64,000 bases of DNA from Stygiolobus azoricus (GCF_009729035.1 NZ_CP045483.1:496001-560000); one strand, 5' to 3'; positions 45,576-56,246 are shown, counted from the stretch's first letter. Translations and numbers: made by a program. The notes: generated by a model not told the origin, from the sequence alone.

Positions 45576-46505
45576 ATGACTAGACATTTCATAATAGATT
45601 GTGATACTGCAGAAGACGACATAATGTCATTATTTGCTTTAATTAAGAACGGGATATCAGTAGAGGCTTTAACGATCGTAGAGGGTAACATATCTTACGA
45701 ACAAGAAATAAATAACGCATTATGGGCGTTAGAGTTCATCGGAAAAGACGTTAAGGTCTACCCTGGAAGCGATAGACCGTTAGTTAAACCGTTTAGGAGT
45801 GTTGAGGAAGTCCACGGAAAGGGTGGTATAGGAGATGAAATAGTCAAGCCCAGTAAGCTTAAGCCGGAGAACAAGAGAGCCATGGACGCAATAGTGGAGC
45901 TAGCCGACAGATACGCTGGGGAATTAGAGTTCTTAGCTATTTCCCCTTTGACAAACTTAGCACTAGCCTATTTGAAAGACAAGAGCATAGTTGATAAGAT
46001 CAAGAAAGTTTGGGTGATGGGAGGTACCGCGTGGGGAAGAGGTAACATAACTCCGGTCGCTGAGTACAACATATGGGTAGACCCGGATGCAGCTAAGATA
46101 ATATTCAATGCGGGTTTCGACATCACTATGGTACCTTGGGATGTCATTGTAAACTACCCCATTAATGACGAGTTGTGGAACAAGATAAAGAGCATGAACA
46201 CAAAGATGAGCCAGTTTTACATCAAAATCTACTCCCACTATAGAGATTACTCGATGAAGAACGAGAAGATAGGTGGCACTCCTCACCCGGACTTGATAAC
46301 CACAAGTATTGCTATAGACAGAAGTATTATTAAGAAATCAGAGAGACATTATGTAGATATAGAGAACTGTGACTGTCTGACTAGGGGGATGACAGTTATC
46401 GACTACTTAGATCTGTGGAAGAAAAAGGCGAATACCGAGGTAGTTTATGAGATCCACTTCGACAAATTTCTCAACCTACTCTTCGACCTGCTAAAGTGGT
46501 TTTAA
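45576..46505 (+). CDS. Nucleoside hydrolase (IunH/URH family)
   Basis: A 309-residue ribonucleoside hydrolase that cleaves nucleosides to base and ribose with a calcium ion. The Ca-binding motif is [12 protein letters not shown] (Asp8, Asp10, Asp14, Asp15; the usual Gly is Ala). The HGKGGIGDE loop, [10 protein letters not shown] and [20 protein letters not shown] with the late Asp (WVDPDAA) complete the active-site pattern. Start ATG at 45576, 8 bases after the flavoprotein stop. Confidence 0.93.
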   Translation: MTRHFIIDCDTAEDDIMSLFALIKNGISVEALTIVEGNISYEQEINNALWALEFIGKDVKVYPGSDRPLVKPFRSVEEVHGKGGIGDEIVKPSKLKPENKRAMDAIVELADRYAGELEFLAISPLTNLALAYLKDKSIVDKIKKVWVMGGTAWGRGNITPVAEYNIWVDPDAAKIIFNAGFDITMVPWDVIVNYPINDELWNKIKSMNTKMSQFYIKIYSHYRDYSMKNEKIGGTPHPDLITTSIAIDRSIIKKSERHYVDIENCDCLTRGMTVIDYLDLWKKKANTEVVYEIHFDKFLNLLFDLLKWF

Positions 46506-46626
46506 CAAATTTAGTTAAGTTTAGATTTTTTAAACAAAAGTTTTAGACAGACGTGATGAGAGTAAATAGCCTCACTTGAAAGCTTAGTTTATAACAGTTT
46601 TTAAGGCTCGGCATGAAGATTAACAC

Positions 46627-47910
46627 ATGGACTTGGAAAACCTGAGGGACAAACTAAAATCTTTTTATTTATCTTCTGGAGGGTTTTTCTTAGACGGTTA
46701 TGATCTCTCAGTGATATCCTACGCACTACTTTTCATTGTTAAGGAAATGTCCTTAACTCCTTTGCAAGAGGGTTTAGTCACCGCTTCTTCCTTGATGGGT
46801 ATGGGAATCGGTGCTGTACTATTTGGATACTTGTCCGACAAATTAGGAAGGAAAAAGTTATTTGGACTCGACCTCTTCTTCTTCACCGTATTTGCGATCC
46901 TATCAGCTTTGTCCACCAATGTGTGGGAGCTTTTCGTCTTTAGGTTCCTTCTTGGCATCGGTATAGGTGGAGATTACCCTATAAGTAGTACTATTGTCTC
47001 TGAGTTCTCTCCCTCAAAGAGTAGAGGAAAGTACCTCGTGGGTTCAGTGGCTATGTATTGGTTAGGGACCCTGTTTTCGGCTATAGTGAACCTGGTCTTC
47101 CTAGGCACTGGAGACTATTTCTGGCGTTACTCCTTCGCTGTAGGTGGGATATTAGCTATCCCAATAATCCTAGGTAGGATATCCTTTTCTGAATCCCCAA
47201 GATGGCTTGTTTCCAAGGGGTTCATAAATGAGGAGGGTCTACCTACGCAAGAGGAAGAAAATAAAGGAGTTACAACCAAAGACTTACTAAGGGGAAAGGC
47301 AGGCTTAATGCTACTATCCCTTTCAGTTATTTGGTTCTTATTCGACGTGGCGTCTTACGGAATTGGACTATACTACCCTTCGTTACTACATCAGTTTGCA
47401 TTCCCTTCTAAAGTAGAGACTCTTTACGGTACGATGCTAATTTCAGTAGGGGCTATAATAGGGTATGTAATAGCCGTGGCAATTATCGATGAAATAGGAA
47501 GGAGATTTACATTATTTTCAGGACTGGGCTCCATGAGCTTTTTGCTGGTCTTAGGCGGTCTGGCTAAGGTATCTGGAGTAATTCTCTTACCTTACTTCAT
47601 GGTATTCGTTGCAATGGAGCAATGGGCGGGAGCAGTAACACTATTTTATCCAACTGAGATCTTCCCGACCTCTGTAAGGTCAACCGCACAAGGAATTACT
47701 ACCGCCGCAAGTAGGATAGGGGCAGTACTGGGGGTCTTCGTGTTTCCCTCTATGGTCAAGTCTTTGGGGCTTGGGAATTCATTTTTACTTTTCGGCGCCA
47801 TATCGCTTCTCGCCCTACTCATAAGCATTGCTAGTGTAAAAGAGACTAAGAAGAAGAAGTTAGAAGAGGCAAGTTTAGGAAAAGTAATGAGAGCTAACAA
47901 TCGAACTTAG
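46627..47910 (+). CDS. MFS transporter (sugar/metabolite:proton symporter type)
   Basis: A 427-residue carrier with 12 predicted helices. The loop 2-3 signature [11 protein letters not shown] and the loop 8-9 counterpart DEIGRRF are present, as well as [16 protein letters not shown] in helix 4, a pattern of the sugar-porter and aromatic/phosphate symporter group. The middle loop is short. Substrate cannot be inferred; a nearby nucleoside hydrolase makes nucleosides or sugars possible. The end overlaps the convergent regulator by 17 bases. Confidence 0.9.
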   Translation: MDLENLRDKLKSFYLSSGGFFLDGYDLSVISYALLFIVKEMSLTPLQEGLVTASSLMGMGIGAVLFGYLSDKLGRKKLFGLDLFFFTVFAILSALSTNVWELFVFRFLLGIGIGGDYPISSTIVSEFSPSKSRGKYLVGSVAMYWLGTLFSAIVNLVFLGTGDYFWRYSFAVGGILAIPIILGRISFSESPRWLVSKGFINEEGLPTQEEENKGVTTKDLLRGKAGLMLLSLSVIWFLFDVASYGIGLYYPSLLHQFAFPSKVETLYGTMLISVGAIIGYVIAVAIIDEIGRRFTLFSGLGSMSFLLVLGGLAKVSGVILLPYFMVFVAMEQWAGAVTLFYPTEIFPTSVRSTAQGITTAASRIGAVLGVFVFPSMVKSLGLGNSFLLFGAISLLALLISIASVKETKKKKLEEASLGKVMRANNRT

Positions 47911-48175
47911 TGCACACAGAAATTTCCATCTCTCTCACGAGGTCTCTCAAGATGATGTAGTTCTTGTAGAGTTCTTCCAGCCCTTGTTCTGTTATACCGA
48001 ATATAATGTCGCCATTCCCTATGTATGCTTTCTTTGCTATGAATCCTTTTTTCTCGAGCTCTTGTAGAGACTTGGCTATCCTCCTTCTTCTCACTCCCAG
48101 ATACTGCTCAATCTCCCTGATACTCATCTCGTCCTCGGACAACACCGTAAGGATGGCTAGTTCAAGTATGTCCAT
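47894..48175 (-). CDS. Winged-helix transcriptional regulator
   Basis: A 93-residue regulator starting [12 protein letters not shown], with the helix-turn-helix [21 protein letters not shown] and wing [19 protein letters not shown], then a helical dimerisation end with two cysteines (VCTKFDC). The frame is open to 48247, but the ATG at 48175 lies about 28 nt after a TATA box (GATTTAAATAC), fitting a leaderless mRNA. Convergent with the MFS gene, which it may control; inference. Confidence 0.75.
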   Translation of the reverse strand: MDILELAILTVLSEDEMSIREIEQYLGVRRRRIAKSLQELEKKGFIAKKAYIGNGDIIFGITEQGLEELYKNYIILRDLVREMEISVCTKFDC

Positions 48176-48302
48176 ATATGATAGACTTAGAGCTGAAGTA
48201 TTTAAATCGCTTTTCAGAATTATCAAGTACGTAAAGTTACACAGCACGTGTACTGCTATTTACAGATCTCTTACGATTCAAACCGTTCAACTAGTTAACT
48301 AA

Positions 48303-49337
48303 TTACAGTTTTAGTTCCCTACCCGTTAAGAAAAGGAATAATGCTAAAGTAAGGGACACTCCAGAAGAAATGAAGAGAGATAATGCTGGAGAAAAGGAAA
48401 TAGCACTCGCTATGAATCCCATCAACCATCCTATCTGTTGCAGGGAATTGATCGAGGCATAAGTTTCGGGGCTTCTGCTATCAACTTCCTCTAACGCACT
48501 GGGGATAATAGCCTCCCATGAACCGAAAAGTATGGAAAAGAAGGGAGACACTAACATAAGTGGTAATAAAGAAAATATGACTAGATAGACCGGTAGAAAA
48601 GGTCTCCTAATGTAAGACGAGATAAAAGTGAGAGACATCCCAAAGATTTCCGCTAAGGTAGCTAAAACTCCTACGAAAAAGTCGTTAAGGTTGTATATGG
48701 TCTTAATCTCCAGATATACATAAGGAAAAACTAGGGAAATAGGAAAAATAACTAGGATTGGGATAAGTGATTTTCTATTAAACGTTATCTTACCTCTGGG
48801 TAAGACCTTCTCTTCTAGGAATAAGATCGGAACAGAAGAGACCCAGTTAAACACTCCTGCAATGAGGAATACAAGACTTATTCCAAAATAATCAGCTAAA
48901 AATCCACCTATTACGGGGGTAAACAATGAAGGTAAAATGGAAAACCCCCAGACTCTCGTTATTACACCCTTGCCGCAAGAGCTCATGTAGGAGTAGAAGT
49001 TAGGTAGCGAGAGGAATGTGGTATAAGTTATTATAAAGCCAATAGCTAACTCAGCGAAGTCCTTAGCAAAAGCTACTATCAGATAACCGAAACCGGATAT
49101 GAACATACCTAACCACATGGTTTTTACTACTCCTATACTCCTAGAAATCTTAGCCCCGAGAACTGGCATTGGTATTGCAAAGAGGGTGAAAAGTACATAT
49201 AGTAAACTAACGTATTGACTGGGTATGAACGACGTTGCGTATATTGAAATAAACGGGTAACTGAGATAATAGGAAATCCCCCAGAAGACCCAACTCAGCA
49301 CTATTACCCCTACTTTCTTCATCCTCCTATTCTTCAC
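48303..49337 (-). CDS. MFS-like membrane transporter
   Basis: A 344-residue membrane protein with about ten to eleven helices. The MFS loop between helices 2 and 3 is degenerate (GAKISRSIGVVKT), and a similar helix-4 region follows. It is shorter than typical MFS carriers (about 400). Not assigned to a substrate. It is divergent, with 24 bases of gap, from the acyl-CoA synthetase gene, and upstream of the short regulator on the same strand. Confidence 0.7.
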   Translation of the reverse strand: MKNRRMKKVGVIVLSWVFWGISYYLSYPFISIYATSFIPSQYVSLLYVLFTLFAIPMPVLGAKISRSIGVVKTMWLGMFISGFGYLIVAFAKDFAELAIGFIITYTTFLSLPNFYSYMSSCGKGVITRVWGFSILPSLFTPVIGGFLADYFGISLVFLIAGVFNWVSSVPILFLEEKVLPRGKITFNRKSLIPILVIFPISLVFPYVYLEIKTIYNLNDFFVGVLATLAEIFGMSLTFISSYIRRPFLPVYLVIFSLLPLMLVSPFFSILFGSWEAIIPSALEEVDSRSPETYASINSLQQIGWLMGFIASAISFSPALSLFISSGVSLTLALFLFLTGRELKL

Positions 49338-49388
49338 ATTAAAGGTAAAAGCTTTTTATGAGTGTTTAAACAATTTATACTGATCCAT

Positions 49389-51371
49389 ATGGGTGAAAAA
49401 CTGTCGGAACAGTTACAACAATTAGGCGAGAAAAATCTAGAAGAGAAAGCAGATTATAATATGAGATATTATCTATATTTATACAAAAAGAGCGTTGAAG
49501 ACCCTGCAGGATTCTGGGGAGAGTTAGCTAAAGAATTAATAGACTGGTTCGAACCTTGGCGAAAGACGTTCGTCCAAGAAGAAGGGTTACTCACCAAGTG
49601 GTTCGTAGGTGGGAAACTTAATGCTTCTTATAATGCAGTAGACAGACACTTAAACTCTCATAGAAAGTACAAGGCTGCTATAATATGGGAAAGCGGCAGA
49701 GGAGAGAAGAAAGTAGTAACTTATCAAGACCTTTATTACGAAGTTAACAAGTGGGCTAACGCGTTGAGGCAGCTGGGGGTACAGAAGGGTGACAGAGTAA
49801 CAATATACATGCCCTTAACTCCAGAGGGTGTAATTGCGAAGTTAGCTGTAGCTAGGTTGGGGGCAATCCACAGCGTAGTATTTGCCGGCTTTGGAGCACA
49901 AGCATTAGCTGATAGAATTCAAGACGCTGGATCCAAAGTAGTTATTACAGCCGACGCTTATTATAGGAGGGGTAAAATTGTTGAGTTAAAGAAGACTGTA
50001 GATGAAGCTCTACAGATACTTGGGAATAACAGCCCCGTCCAAAAGGTTCTTGTGTACAAAAGAACGGGGACTGAGATCCCGTTTGACGAGAAGAGGGATG
50101 TCTACTTTGATGAAGTCGGTAAGTTTAAGCCTGTAGAGCCTGAACCGGTAGAAGCCACTCAACCCTTATTTATCTTGTACACCTCTGGGACTACGGGTAA
50201 GCCTAAAGGAATCGTTCACAGTACCGGAGGTTATCTGGTTGGTACTGCAGCAATGCTCCTTTGGAGCTACGGCCTAAGTCAGGATAACGATGTATTGTTC
50301 AACACCTCTGACATAGGTTGGATTGTAGGTCACTCTTACATAACTTACTCACCCCTAGTTATGGGTAGGACAATAGTAATTTATGAAGATGCCCCAGATT
50401 ATCCGTACCCAGACAAGTGGGCTGAGTTAATAGAGAAGTATAAGGCCACGACATTCGGTACTTCAGCAACGGCTATAAGGTCGTTCATGAAGTACGGAGA
50501 AGACTACGTTAAGCAACATGACTTGTCTTCACTGAGGATTATCGTCACTAACGGAGAGCCCCTTAACTACGCCCCATGGAAGTGGGGACTAGAAGTCGTA
50601 GGAGGAGGAAAAGTATTCATGTCCCACCAGTGGTGGCAAACAGAGACCGGAGCTCCCAATATCGGTTACATACCTGGTGCAGTTTACTTGCCGATGAAAT
50701 CAGGACCTGCCGTAGGCTTTGCTTTGCCTGGAAATAAGGTTCAAGTACTTAATGAAGAGGGCAAGCCAACTGCCCCGAGAGAGAGAGGATATCTCGTAAT
50801 GTTACCACCGTTCCCGCCTATGATGATGATAGGAATGTGGAACGATCCGAATAACGAGAGGTTAAAGAAGACTTACTTCAACAAGTTCCCCGGAATTTAT
50901 TATTCTGGAGACTATGCGATGATAGACGAGGACGGTTACATATGGGTAATGGGAAGAGCAGACGAGACAATAAAGGTAGCTGCTCACAGAATAGGTGCGG
51001 GAGAAGTTGAATCGATTGTGACAGCCCATCCGGCAGTGGCAGAAGCAGCAGCTGTAGGAATTCCAGATCCAGTAAAAGGTGAGGCTGTACACTTATTCGT
51101 AGTGTTAAAGTCCGGATATTCAGCGTCCCCCGAGCTAACAAAGGATATTCAGAATCACGTAAGGAAGTACATGGGAGCAATTGTTACGCCTGAGGTTCAC
51201 TTCGTGGACAAGCTACCTAAGACAAGATCAGGGAAAGTAATGAGAAGAGTAATTAGGGCTGTAATGATGGGACAAAATGCAGGAGATATATCAACTCTTG
51301 AAGACGAGGCATCTATGGAAGATATAAAAAAGGCTGTAGAAGAGTTTAAGAAATCGCTAAAAAGCGAATAA
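49389..51371 (+). CDS. acs: Acetyl-CoA synthetase-family enzyme (AMP-forming)
   Basis: A 660-residue adenylate-forming enzyme activating acetate or a close short-chain acid. Motifs: YTSGTTGKPKGIVHS (A3), WWQTETGAP (A5, with the Trp that restricts the acyl pocket in acetyl-CoA synthetases), YSGDYAMIDEDGY and the A10 lysine in PKTRSGKVMRR. In autotrophic Sulfolobales a close relative is 3-hydroxypropionyl-CoA synthetase of the 3HP/4HB cycle, which I cannot exclude. The frame starts at a GTG (49362), but the ATG at 49389 is more natural. Confidence 0.88.
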   Translation: MGEKLSEQLQQLGEKNLEEKADYNMRYYLYLYKKSVEDPAGFWGELAKELIDWFEPWRKTFVQEEGLLTKWFVGGKLNASYNAVDRHLNSHRKYKAAIIWESGRGEKKVVTYQDLYYEVNKWANALRQLGVQKGDRVTIYMPLTPEGVIAKLAVARLGAIHSVVFAGFGAQALADRIQDAGSKVVITADAYYRRGKIVELKKTVDEALQILGNNSPVQKVLVYKRTGTEIPFDEKRDVYFDEVGKFKPVEPEPVEATQPLFILYTSGTTGKPKGIVHSTGGYLVGTAAMLLWSYGLSQDNDVLFNTSDIGWIVGHSYITYSPLVMGRTIVIYEDAPDYPYPDKWAELIEKYKATTFGTSATAIRSFMKYGEDYVKQHDLSSLRIIVTNGEPLNYAPWKWGLEVVGGGKVFMSHQWWQTETGAPNIGYIPGAVYLPMKSGPAVGFALPGNKVQVLNEEGKPTAPRERGYLVMLPPFPPMMMIGMWNDPNNERLKKTYFNKFPGIYYSGDYAMIDEDGYIWVMGRADETIKVAAHRIGAGEVESIVTAHPAVAEAAAVGIPDPVKGEAVHLFVVLKSGYSASPELTKDIQNHVRKYMGAIVTPEVHFVDKLPKTRSGKVMRRVIRAVMMGQNAGDISTLEDEASMEDIKKAVEEFKKSLKSE

Positions 51372-51517
51372 TAAGTTTTTATCTAAATTATCTATTTTAT
51401 ATATAAAAAGCAAACAACTTACGACTTTATTTTAAAACACACACAGTAAGTATAAACTCTCTATATGTATACTTTAGCTGCTTTATGCCCAGACCGGTAT
51501 TTATAACTCCATTTTTA

Positions 51518-52591
51518 CTAAATACTCTGCCTAACTAAATTTAATAAAAAGAGGGGAAGAGTGGACACTAGACACACAACTACCCATACATAAAATCCTG
51601 CAATAGATGGTATTATTAACTCATTCATTCCAATACCTATTTGTATTGCGTTTACCACAGCCAGTGAAAGAGAGGAATTATCACTCTTTACGATATCAAC
51701 AACCAAGGAATAAATTACCGAAATACTCATCTCATTAAAAAATCCCATAATGAATAATCCCACCTCATAGTATTGTGTATACAAGGAGATTACCGGTATC
51801 ACACCAAGTAACCCAGTTATTACGATCCACTTTATTTTGTCCCTTCTTTCTATTAACGCAGATAGAGCTCCTCCGAGTACTGAGGAGAGAAGTAGAATCG
51901 ACGAGATTGATCCAGTTATTATTGCAGATCTACCTAGTACGTAAAATGAGAATGAAGGAAAATACTCGCTCACTACATAATAGGAGCCCCATATACCTGA
52001 TGTAGCTAAAGCAATGATAGCTACCCTAACGTCTTTTATGACCTTAAAATTCGGCCTACTATTAGGATATGAAGCAAACCAGTTTACAATACCCATTAGA
52101 GCTGTTAATGAACCTAAGAACATAGAAGCAAGTTTGAAACCTAATATAGAGTCTACGAAACCCCAGTTTAACCCTAATATACCCCCAACTGCAAACATAG
52201 CGTTGTAAAGACCGAGGGCAGTTGTAACTCTTCCTTCATTTAAAACTGCTAATGTGCCTCCAGCTGATGAGAAAAAGAACGATGCTCCAAAACCAGTAAA
52301 AGCGTATAGAATTAGTACTGCATATGGTTCTTTAAATAAACTGATGAGGAAATCTGATACTCCCATAATTATAAGACCTATTGTATAAGTTCTTTTCATA
52401 CCAAGCTTTGTAGAAATAATTGCGGCAGGGACTTGCATTATAGCAGCTGAAGCAAAGAAGGACAAGGGAATTAAGCTCACAAAATAATGAGGCGCATTTA
52501 TACTTCTAATTAAATACGGTAAATAAGGAGAAAGGAAGAACCAACTTATCCCATAGACTGCCCTCGCGAGAAGTATTGGAATGCCTCTCAA
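51518..52591 (-). CDS. MFS transporter
   Basis: A 357-residue membrane protein of about 11-12 helices. The loop 2-3 motif is degenerate (STKLGMKRTY), and the helix 4-5 GFGASFFFSSAGG pattern is MFS-like. The sequence is not obviously close to the 48303-49337 carrier. No substrate. It stands alone after 146 AT-rich bases. Confidence 0.75.
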   Translation of the reverse strand: MRGIPILLARAVYGISWFFLSPYLPYLIRSINAPHYFVSLIPLSFFASAAIMQVPAAIISTKLGMKRTYTIGLIIMGVSDFLISLFKEPYAVLILYAFTGFGASFFFSSAGGTLAVLNEGRVTTALGLYNAMFAVGGILGLNWGFVDSILGFKLASMFLGSLTALMGIVNWFASYPNSRPNFKVIKDVRVAIIALATSGIWGSYYVVSEYFPSFSFYVLGRSAIITGSISSILLLSSVLGGALSALIERRDKIKWIVITGLLGVIPVISLYTQYYEVGLFIMGFFNEMSISVIYSLVVDIVKSDNSSLSLAVVNAIQIGIGMNELIIPSIAGFYVWVVVCLVSTLPLFLLNLVRQSI

Positions 52592-52675
52592 TTTCCATTA
52601 ATGCCTGATTATGTGTTTAAAACATTATCTCTGTATTCGGAAAATTTTTAAAGGAAATGAACCGTAATCTACCTC

Positions 52676-53131
52676 GTGTTTATTAGAGGAAATAGAAAAT
52701 TCCTCAAAACTCTAGCGTTGACAGTTATTTTCACTTCTTTATTTTTGCTCACATTAGCTTCTTCACACCTTACCGCAAAAATATGGGCTAGTGATTACGG
52801 TTACGGGTCCCCAACGACGCAAATAATTAACTCTACAGTCGTTAGTACTCAATCCACTACTACTCTAACCACTTCCTCGCAGGGAAAAATTACTCCTGAC
52901 CAAACTATCACTTGCACTAAAACTATTACATCTACAGTGACCATAACTTCTACAATTATGAGTTATGTTACGGTCCATGTTGTAACTTCAGTCATAACTT
53001 ATATAACCACAAGCGTTACAAACAGTGCTGAACTGTACAAAGGAGTTATAATAACTATAGCTATAGAACTTATAGGGTACCTTCTTTTAAGGAAAAATAA
53101 GAAAACAACTTATAGGAATTTGCGTGGATAG
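52676..53131 (+). CDS. Thr/Ser-rich secreted protein with C-terminal anchor
   Basis: A 151-residue surface protein. It has a GTG start, basic start FIRGNRKFLKT, a signal segment (about 13-31), then a Thr/Ser/Val-rich stretch (about 50-118) of low complexity and likely heavy O-glycosylation, then a final helix and a basic tail (KNKKTTYRNL). It resembles stalk or anchor proteins of archaeal surface layers in its build, but no specific family is recognised. Confidence 0.65.
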   Translation: MFIRGNRKFLKTLALTVIFTSLFLLTLASSHLTAKIWASDYGYGSPTTQIINSTVVSTQSTTTLTTSSQGKITPDQTITCTKTITSTVTITSTIMSYVTVHVVTSVITYITTSVTNSAELYKGVIITIAIELIGYLLLRKNKKTTYRNLRG

Positions 53132-53137
53132 TTCCTT

Positions 53138-53318
53138 CTACTTTATTCTCCAGTTTTTCTCCCTTAACCAGTTTCTTACGTCATATATAAATATGTTGTC
53201 ATGAGGACAAGCTTCAATGCACTCTCCTGCACCAATACACTTAAAAGACTTGAGTTCACCCTTCCTTAAAAAAGAGGCCCTCATGTCTGTTATTCCGACT
53301 GGGCAAGATAGGTTCGGA
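53138..53318 (-). pseudogene. 3' fragment of a 4Fe-4S ferredoxin-type membrane protein
   Basis: The minus strand here ends a protein with LSCPVGITDMRASFLR, a 4Fe-4S-like motif C-IGAGE-CIEACP, and DNIFIYDVRNWLRE. The CPVG plus FeS pattern is that of the C-terminal part of NapH/CcoG/NosR-type proteins. Upstream of about 53318 the minus frame stays open but is only the antisense of a DUF929 fragment. Thus the 5' part of the gene has been replaced. Confidence 0.6.
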
Positions 53319-53708
53319 AACATTTCCGGTTTAGAATATATGTTATCAAGTTCAACAGATATATACCCAGACACTCCTACTTTTACATTGGCTAATTTAA
53401 CGTATGAGAGCAAACACCTTTCACTACTAGCTTACGAATACCAGAACAGAAATCACCAACCATTGCAAGCTCTACCCCAGAACGTATACCAGTTATGGCA
53501 GGAATACGGACACGGTTCAATACCCTTCATATACGTAGCTGGTCTTTTTTATCAAGTAGGTTCCACGGCCAGTGCGTCCATCATTTCTGGTAAAAATTGG
53601 ACATATGCATTCTCTCAGCTTAACAATTTATCGTCTCCTTTTGCTCAACAAGTTTATTCTACTGCAAATATCCTAACCGCCGAGTTCTGTATTGCTACCA
53701 ATAACTAA
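53318..53708 (+). pseudogene. 3' fragment of a DUF929-family gene
   Basis: The plus strand encodes the C-terminal half of a DUF929 protein: GNISGLEYML, PTFTLANLTYESKHLSLLAY, then QLWQEYGHGSIPFIYVAGLFYQVGS, and ANILTAEFCIATNN at the end. The N-terminal anchor and the Cys motif are missing. The frame could be read from an ATG at 53217, but 53217-53317 is antisense to the ferredoxin fragment. The full-length family member in this window is at 20094-20984. Confidence 0.6.
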
Positions 53709-53716
53709 CCATATAA

Positions 53717-53883
53717 TGTGTGCGGAATACATGAAATACAGATACTGGAGCACAAGTTAATTAGTAAAATTTCTGGAAACAGTAGTCTAGTTCCTCAAGT
53801 ATACGCTATTCATGATACATTTAATCCTACAACCGATAGCGAAATGATAATAACTGCAATTAGTCCCAATCCAAGAAATTCAT
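53717..53883 (-). pseudogene. Remnant of a third gene in the ABC exporter operon
   Basis: An ATG at 53883 overlaps the permease stop (ATGA). It opens MNFLDWD and stops at once, but the next frame reads FLGLGLIAVIIISLSVVGLNV to a stop near 53812. A one-base deletion would explain this. The remainder down to 53717 is a mosaic of stops. Probably a decayed small membrane or secreted protein. Confidence 0.4.
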
Positions 53884-54623
53884 TTAGACACCCACCTGCT
53901 GAATCTTATTGAAAGATAGTAAAAAACCACTGTTTCTACGACTAAAACAGTAAAGCTTTGGATCATTAAGATTAAGCTAGTTTTTATAAGTCCCGTTAAG
54001 TTCTGTATTAAAATAGACGCTAAAGTAGTGGGTAAAGGGTATATCAGCTCGAAGATCACGTGAGGAAGTAAATAATATGGATAATATACTGGAGGTAAGA
54101 TGGTCAATAAGGTTCCAGCTATCGCTCCAATCCCCCAAGAGTAACGAACGTGGGAAATCAAACTCCCTATGAAAAAGCCTATTGCTGAAGTATTTAGCAA
54201 AAGTATCAACAATGTTATAAACACAAGTAAGAAATTGAAGGGATTTAAAAGGTGATAGATAATAGCCAAAGTTACATATGTTAAAATACCTGGAGATGAG
54301 TAGATAAGGTTCGATAAAGTCAATGCCAAGATGTAATCACCTGCACTTATTTCAGTAGCTACAAGAAGGTCTTGTATTTTAAGCTCTAGTCTTAGAAAAG
54401 CGAAATCGGCAATGAACGAAAGACCATTAGATGCAATGACTGTTATTAGCCCTCCATCAACAGCGAACTTTACAAATTCTCCTTTCGTTATTACGTAAAT
54501 TAAGAAGAGTTCTGCCAAAGGTACTGTTAAGTAAGAGAGTACGTAAACTATGCCCCTCACTAAGGGAGCCACACCATAAAACCTAGCAAAGGCTAAAATG
54601 AACTTAATCTTCAAGGGTCTCAC
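53880..54623 (-). CDS. ABC-2-type transporter permease
   Basis: A 247-residue membrane protein with six predicted helices and short loops, the size of ABC-2 permeases that export drugs, antibiotics or polysaccharides. It starts 20 bases inside the ATPase gene end, so translation is coupled. The stop overlaps an ATG of a broken third gene. Substrate unknown. Confidence 0.8.
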   Translation of the reverse strand: MRPLKIKFILAFARFYGVAPLVRGIVYVLSYLTVPLAELFLIYVITKGEFVKFAVDGGLITVIASNGLSFIADFAFLRLELKIQDLLVATEISAGDYILALTLSNLIYSSPGILTYVTLAIIYHLLNPFNFLLVFITLLILLLNTSAIGFFIGSLISHVRYSWGIGAIAGTLLTILPPVYYPYYLLPHVIFELIYPLPTTLASILIQNLTGLIKTSLILMIQSFTVLVVETVVFYYLSIRFSRWVSK

Positions 54624-55431
54624 CAGAGTATATTATAAAGAGATCTTCAAGTGTTATTGGTCTCACAATGTATTTACCTAGATACTTAACAGCTTCTTCT
54701 CTGTCCACATAAGATATTCTGAGCTTACCGACCAGTAGGTCTCCTATACCCTCGACTCTCACCTTATTTTCGAATTTCGACAAAAGCTCCTTAACACTAC
54801 CCTTGGCGATCAGCTTACCTTTGTGAAGTAATACTACTTCGTCCGATAACTCTTCTGCCTCCTCCATATAATGAGTTGTTAGGACTAGTTTCACGTCACT
54901 CTCTTTCAGCACTGACCATACTTCTGTCCTTGAATAGGGATCTAGACCTACTGTGGGTTCATCAAGTAAGATAACTTCAGCACTTGAAGCCAAAGCCATA
55001 GCAACAAATATCTTCCTCTTCATCCCGCCAGAGAGCAAATCTGAAGGTTTATCTTTAACTTCCCAAAGACCAATTTCCTTTAAAGTCTTTCTAGCTATCT
55101 GGGAAGCTTCGGACAAGGAAAACCCCCTTGCCGTAAGATACATTAGTAAGTGTTCTAATGGGGTAGCGAATCCCACTGGGTGAGCCTCCTGAGGAATTGA
55201 TGCGATTATTTTCCTTACTTTCTTAGCGTCCTTTACAACGTCATACCCCTCTATAAGGGCTGTACCTTCTGTGGGTAAGAGCTGAGTGGATAGAATTCTG
55301 GTAAGGGTGGTTTTACCTGCTCCGTTCCTACCCAATATGGAAATGCTCTTAGCATTCGTACTAAAGGACACATGGTCTAAAGCAGTTGTACCGTCATTAT
55401 ATCGCTTCGTCAGATTAACAGTTTTTAACAC
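54604..55431 (-). CDS. ABC-2-type transporter ATP-binding protein
   Basis: A 275-residue ATPase driving the adjacent permease. Walker [10 protein letters not shown] (about 34-42), Q-loop [14 protein letters not shown], signature LLSGGMKRK, Walker [15 protein letters not shown]-loop and switch His in [14 protein letters not shown] are all present. The C-terminal 60 residues are a typical small regulatory extension. An Lrs14-like regulator gene is divergent, 98 bases away. Confidence 0.92.
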   Translation of the reverse strand: MLKTVNLTKRYNDGTTALDHVSFSTNAKSISILGRNGAGKTTLTRILSTQLLPTEGTALIEGYDVVKDAKKVRKIIASIPQEAHPVGFATPLEHLLMYLTARGFSLSEASQIARKTLKEIGLWEVKDKPSDLLSGGMKRKIFVAMALASSAEVILLDEPTVGLDPYSRTEVWSVLKESDVKLVLTTHYMEEAEELSDEVVLLHKGKLIAKGSVKELLSKFENKVRVEGIGDLLVGKLRISYVDREEAVKYLGKYIVRPITLEDLFIIYSGETLED

Positions 55432-55529
55432 GGGGTTATCATAATTTTTAACCTAAAAACCTTAACTATTTCTCCCTATAGTAAAGATCAAATTTTTTAT
55501 ATTTGATTTTTTAATAACAGTATACAATC

Positions 55530-55901
55530 ATGGAAGAAGAAAAAATAGTATTCCCTGATGGTAGGAGCGTTGAGATACATGAATTCTTAGCATTTATGTA
55601 TGGCTTATCCTCAAGTGACGTAAGCGTCTTGCACTTATTGATGGTTAAAGGGAAAAAAATGACCTCTGATGAGATTTCCGAAGAATTAAACGTAACTAAG
55701 GCTTCTATCAATAAGTCGTTGAACAACCTCCTTGACAAGGGCTTGATCATGAGGGAAAAGGAGGAGAGTGAGGATAAAAAGAAAGGTAGACCGGGTTATC
55801 TTTACTGGGTTGATAAAAACAAATTATATGAAAAATTAGAAAAAGATCTTGAAAAACTTGCGACTGAAGTGAGGCAAGGATTAGAACAACACTTACAATA
55901 A
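55530..55901 (+). CDS. Lrs14-like winged-helix regulator
   Basis: A 123-residue DNA-binding protein of the archaeal Lrs14 type. It has the FPDGRSVEIHEFLAFMYGLSSSDVSVLHLL start, the helix-turn-helix KMTSDEISEELNVTKASINKSLNNLL, a wing with KKKGRPGYLYWV, and a helical end LYEKLEKDLEKLATEV that dimerises. Members in Sulfolobus control biofilm and motility genes. It is divergent to the ABC exporter, a possible target. Family matched by pattern memory. Confidence 0.75.
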   Translation: MEEEKIVFPDGRSVEIHEFLAFMYGLSSSDVSVLHLLMVKGKKMTSDEISEELNVTKASINKSLNNLLDKGLIMREKEESEDKKKGRPGYLYWVDKNKLYEKLEKDLEKLATEVRQGLEQHLQ

Positions 55902-55925
55902 AATGTCATCATAACAAAATCTCTT

Positions 55926-56246
55926 TTACTCTTGCTTTTTCTCTTCTGGTGATTTCTGTTCTTCCTTCTTTTGCTCCTTACCGGATTCCTTCTTCCCTTC
56001 TTCCTTCTTTATCTTCTTTATTCTTTCGGTCTTAATACTAATATTTATCTTAATCTTTTCACCACTACACTCCCTTACCAGTAACCCGTCTTTTTGGTTA
56101 TAATCCCCGCATTTCACTTTCTCTTTAGAAATTAGTTCCTTCACGAACTCTTTAGCGTTCTTCAAGTGCCTGAATTTCCTCTCTATTTTCTCCTCTTTAT
56201 CGCCTTTAGTAATTTGCACTGTGAGGTGATATTTTACCACTTTCAT
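55926..56246 (-). CDS. Small charged protein with Lys/Glu-rich tail
   Basis: A 106-residue protein. The first 70 residues look like a compact beta-alpha-beta domain (KYHLTVQITKGDKEEKIERKF; two Cys in KVKCGDYNQKDGLLVREC). The last 35 are almost entirely Lys, Glu, Gln and Ser, probably disordered. Not recognised; it could bind nucleic acid or protein. It is convergent with the Lrs14-like gene, with only 24 bases between stops. Confidence 0.6.
   Translation of the reverse strand: MKVVKYHLTVQITKGDKEEKIERKFRHLKNAKEFVKELISKEKVKCGDYNQKDGLLVRECSGEKIKINISIKTERIKKIKKEEGKKESGKEQKKEEQKSPEEKKQE

Noticed and set aside
46553-46582. C-box-like GTGATGA upstream of the MFS gene
   Set aside because: There is no proper D or C' box at the required spacing; the nearest candidates are CTCA and TTGAAAG and no final CTGA exists.
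53718-53912. Plus-strand 64-codon frame
   Set aside because: It is antisense to the permease end and to the broken third gene, and has no promoter or family resemblance.
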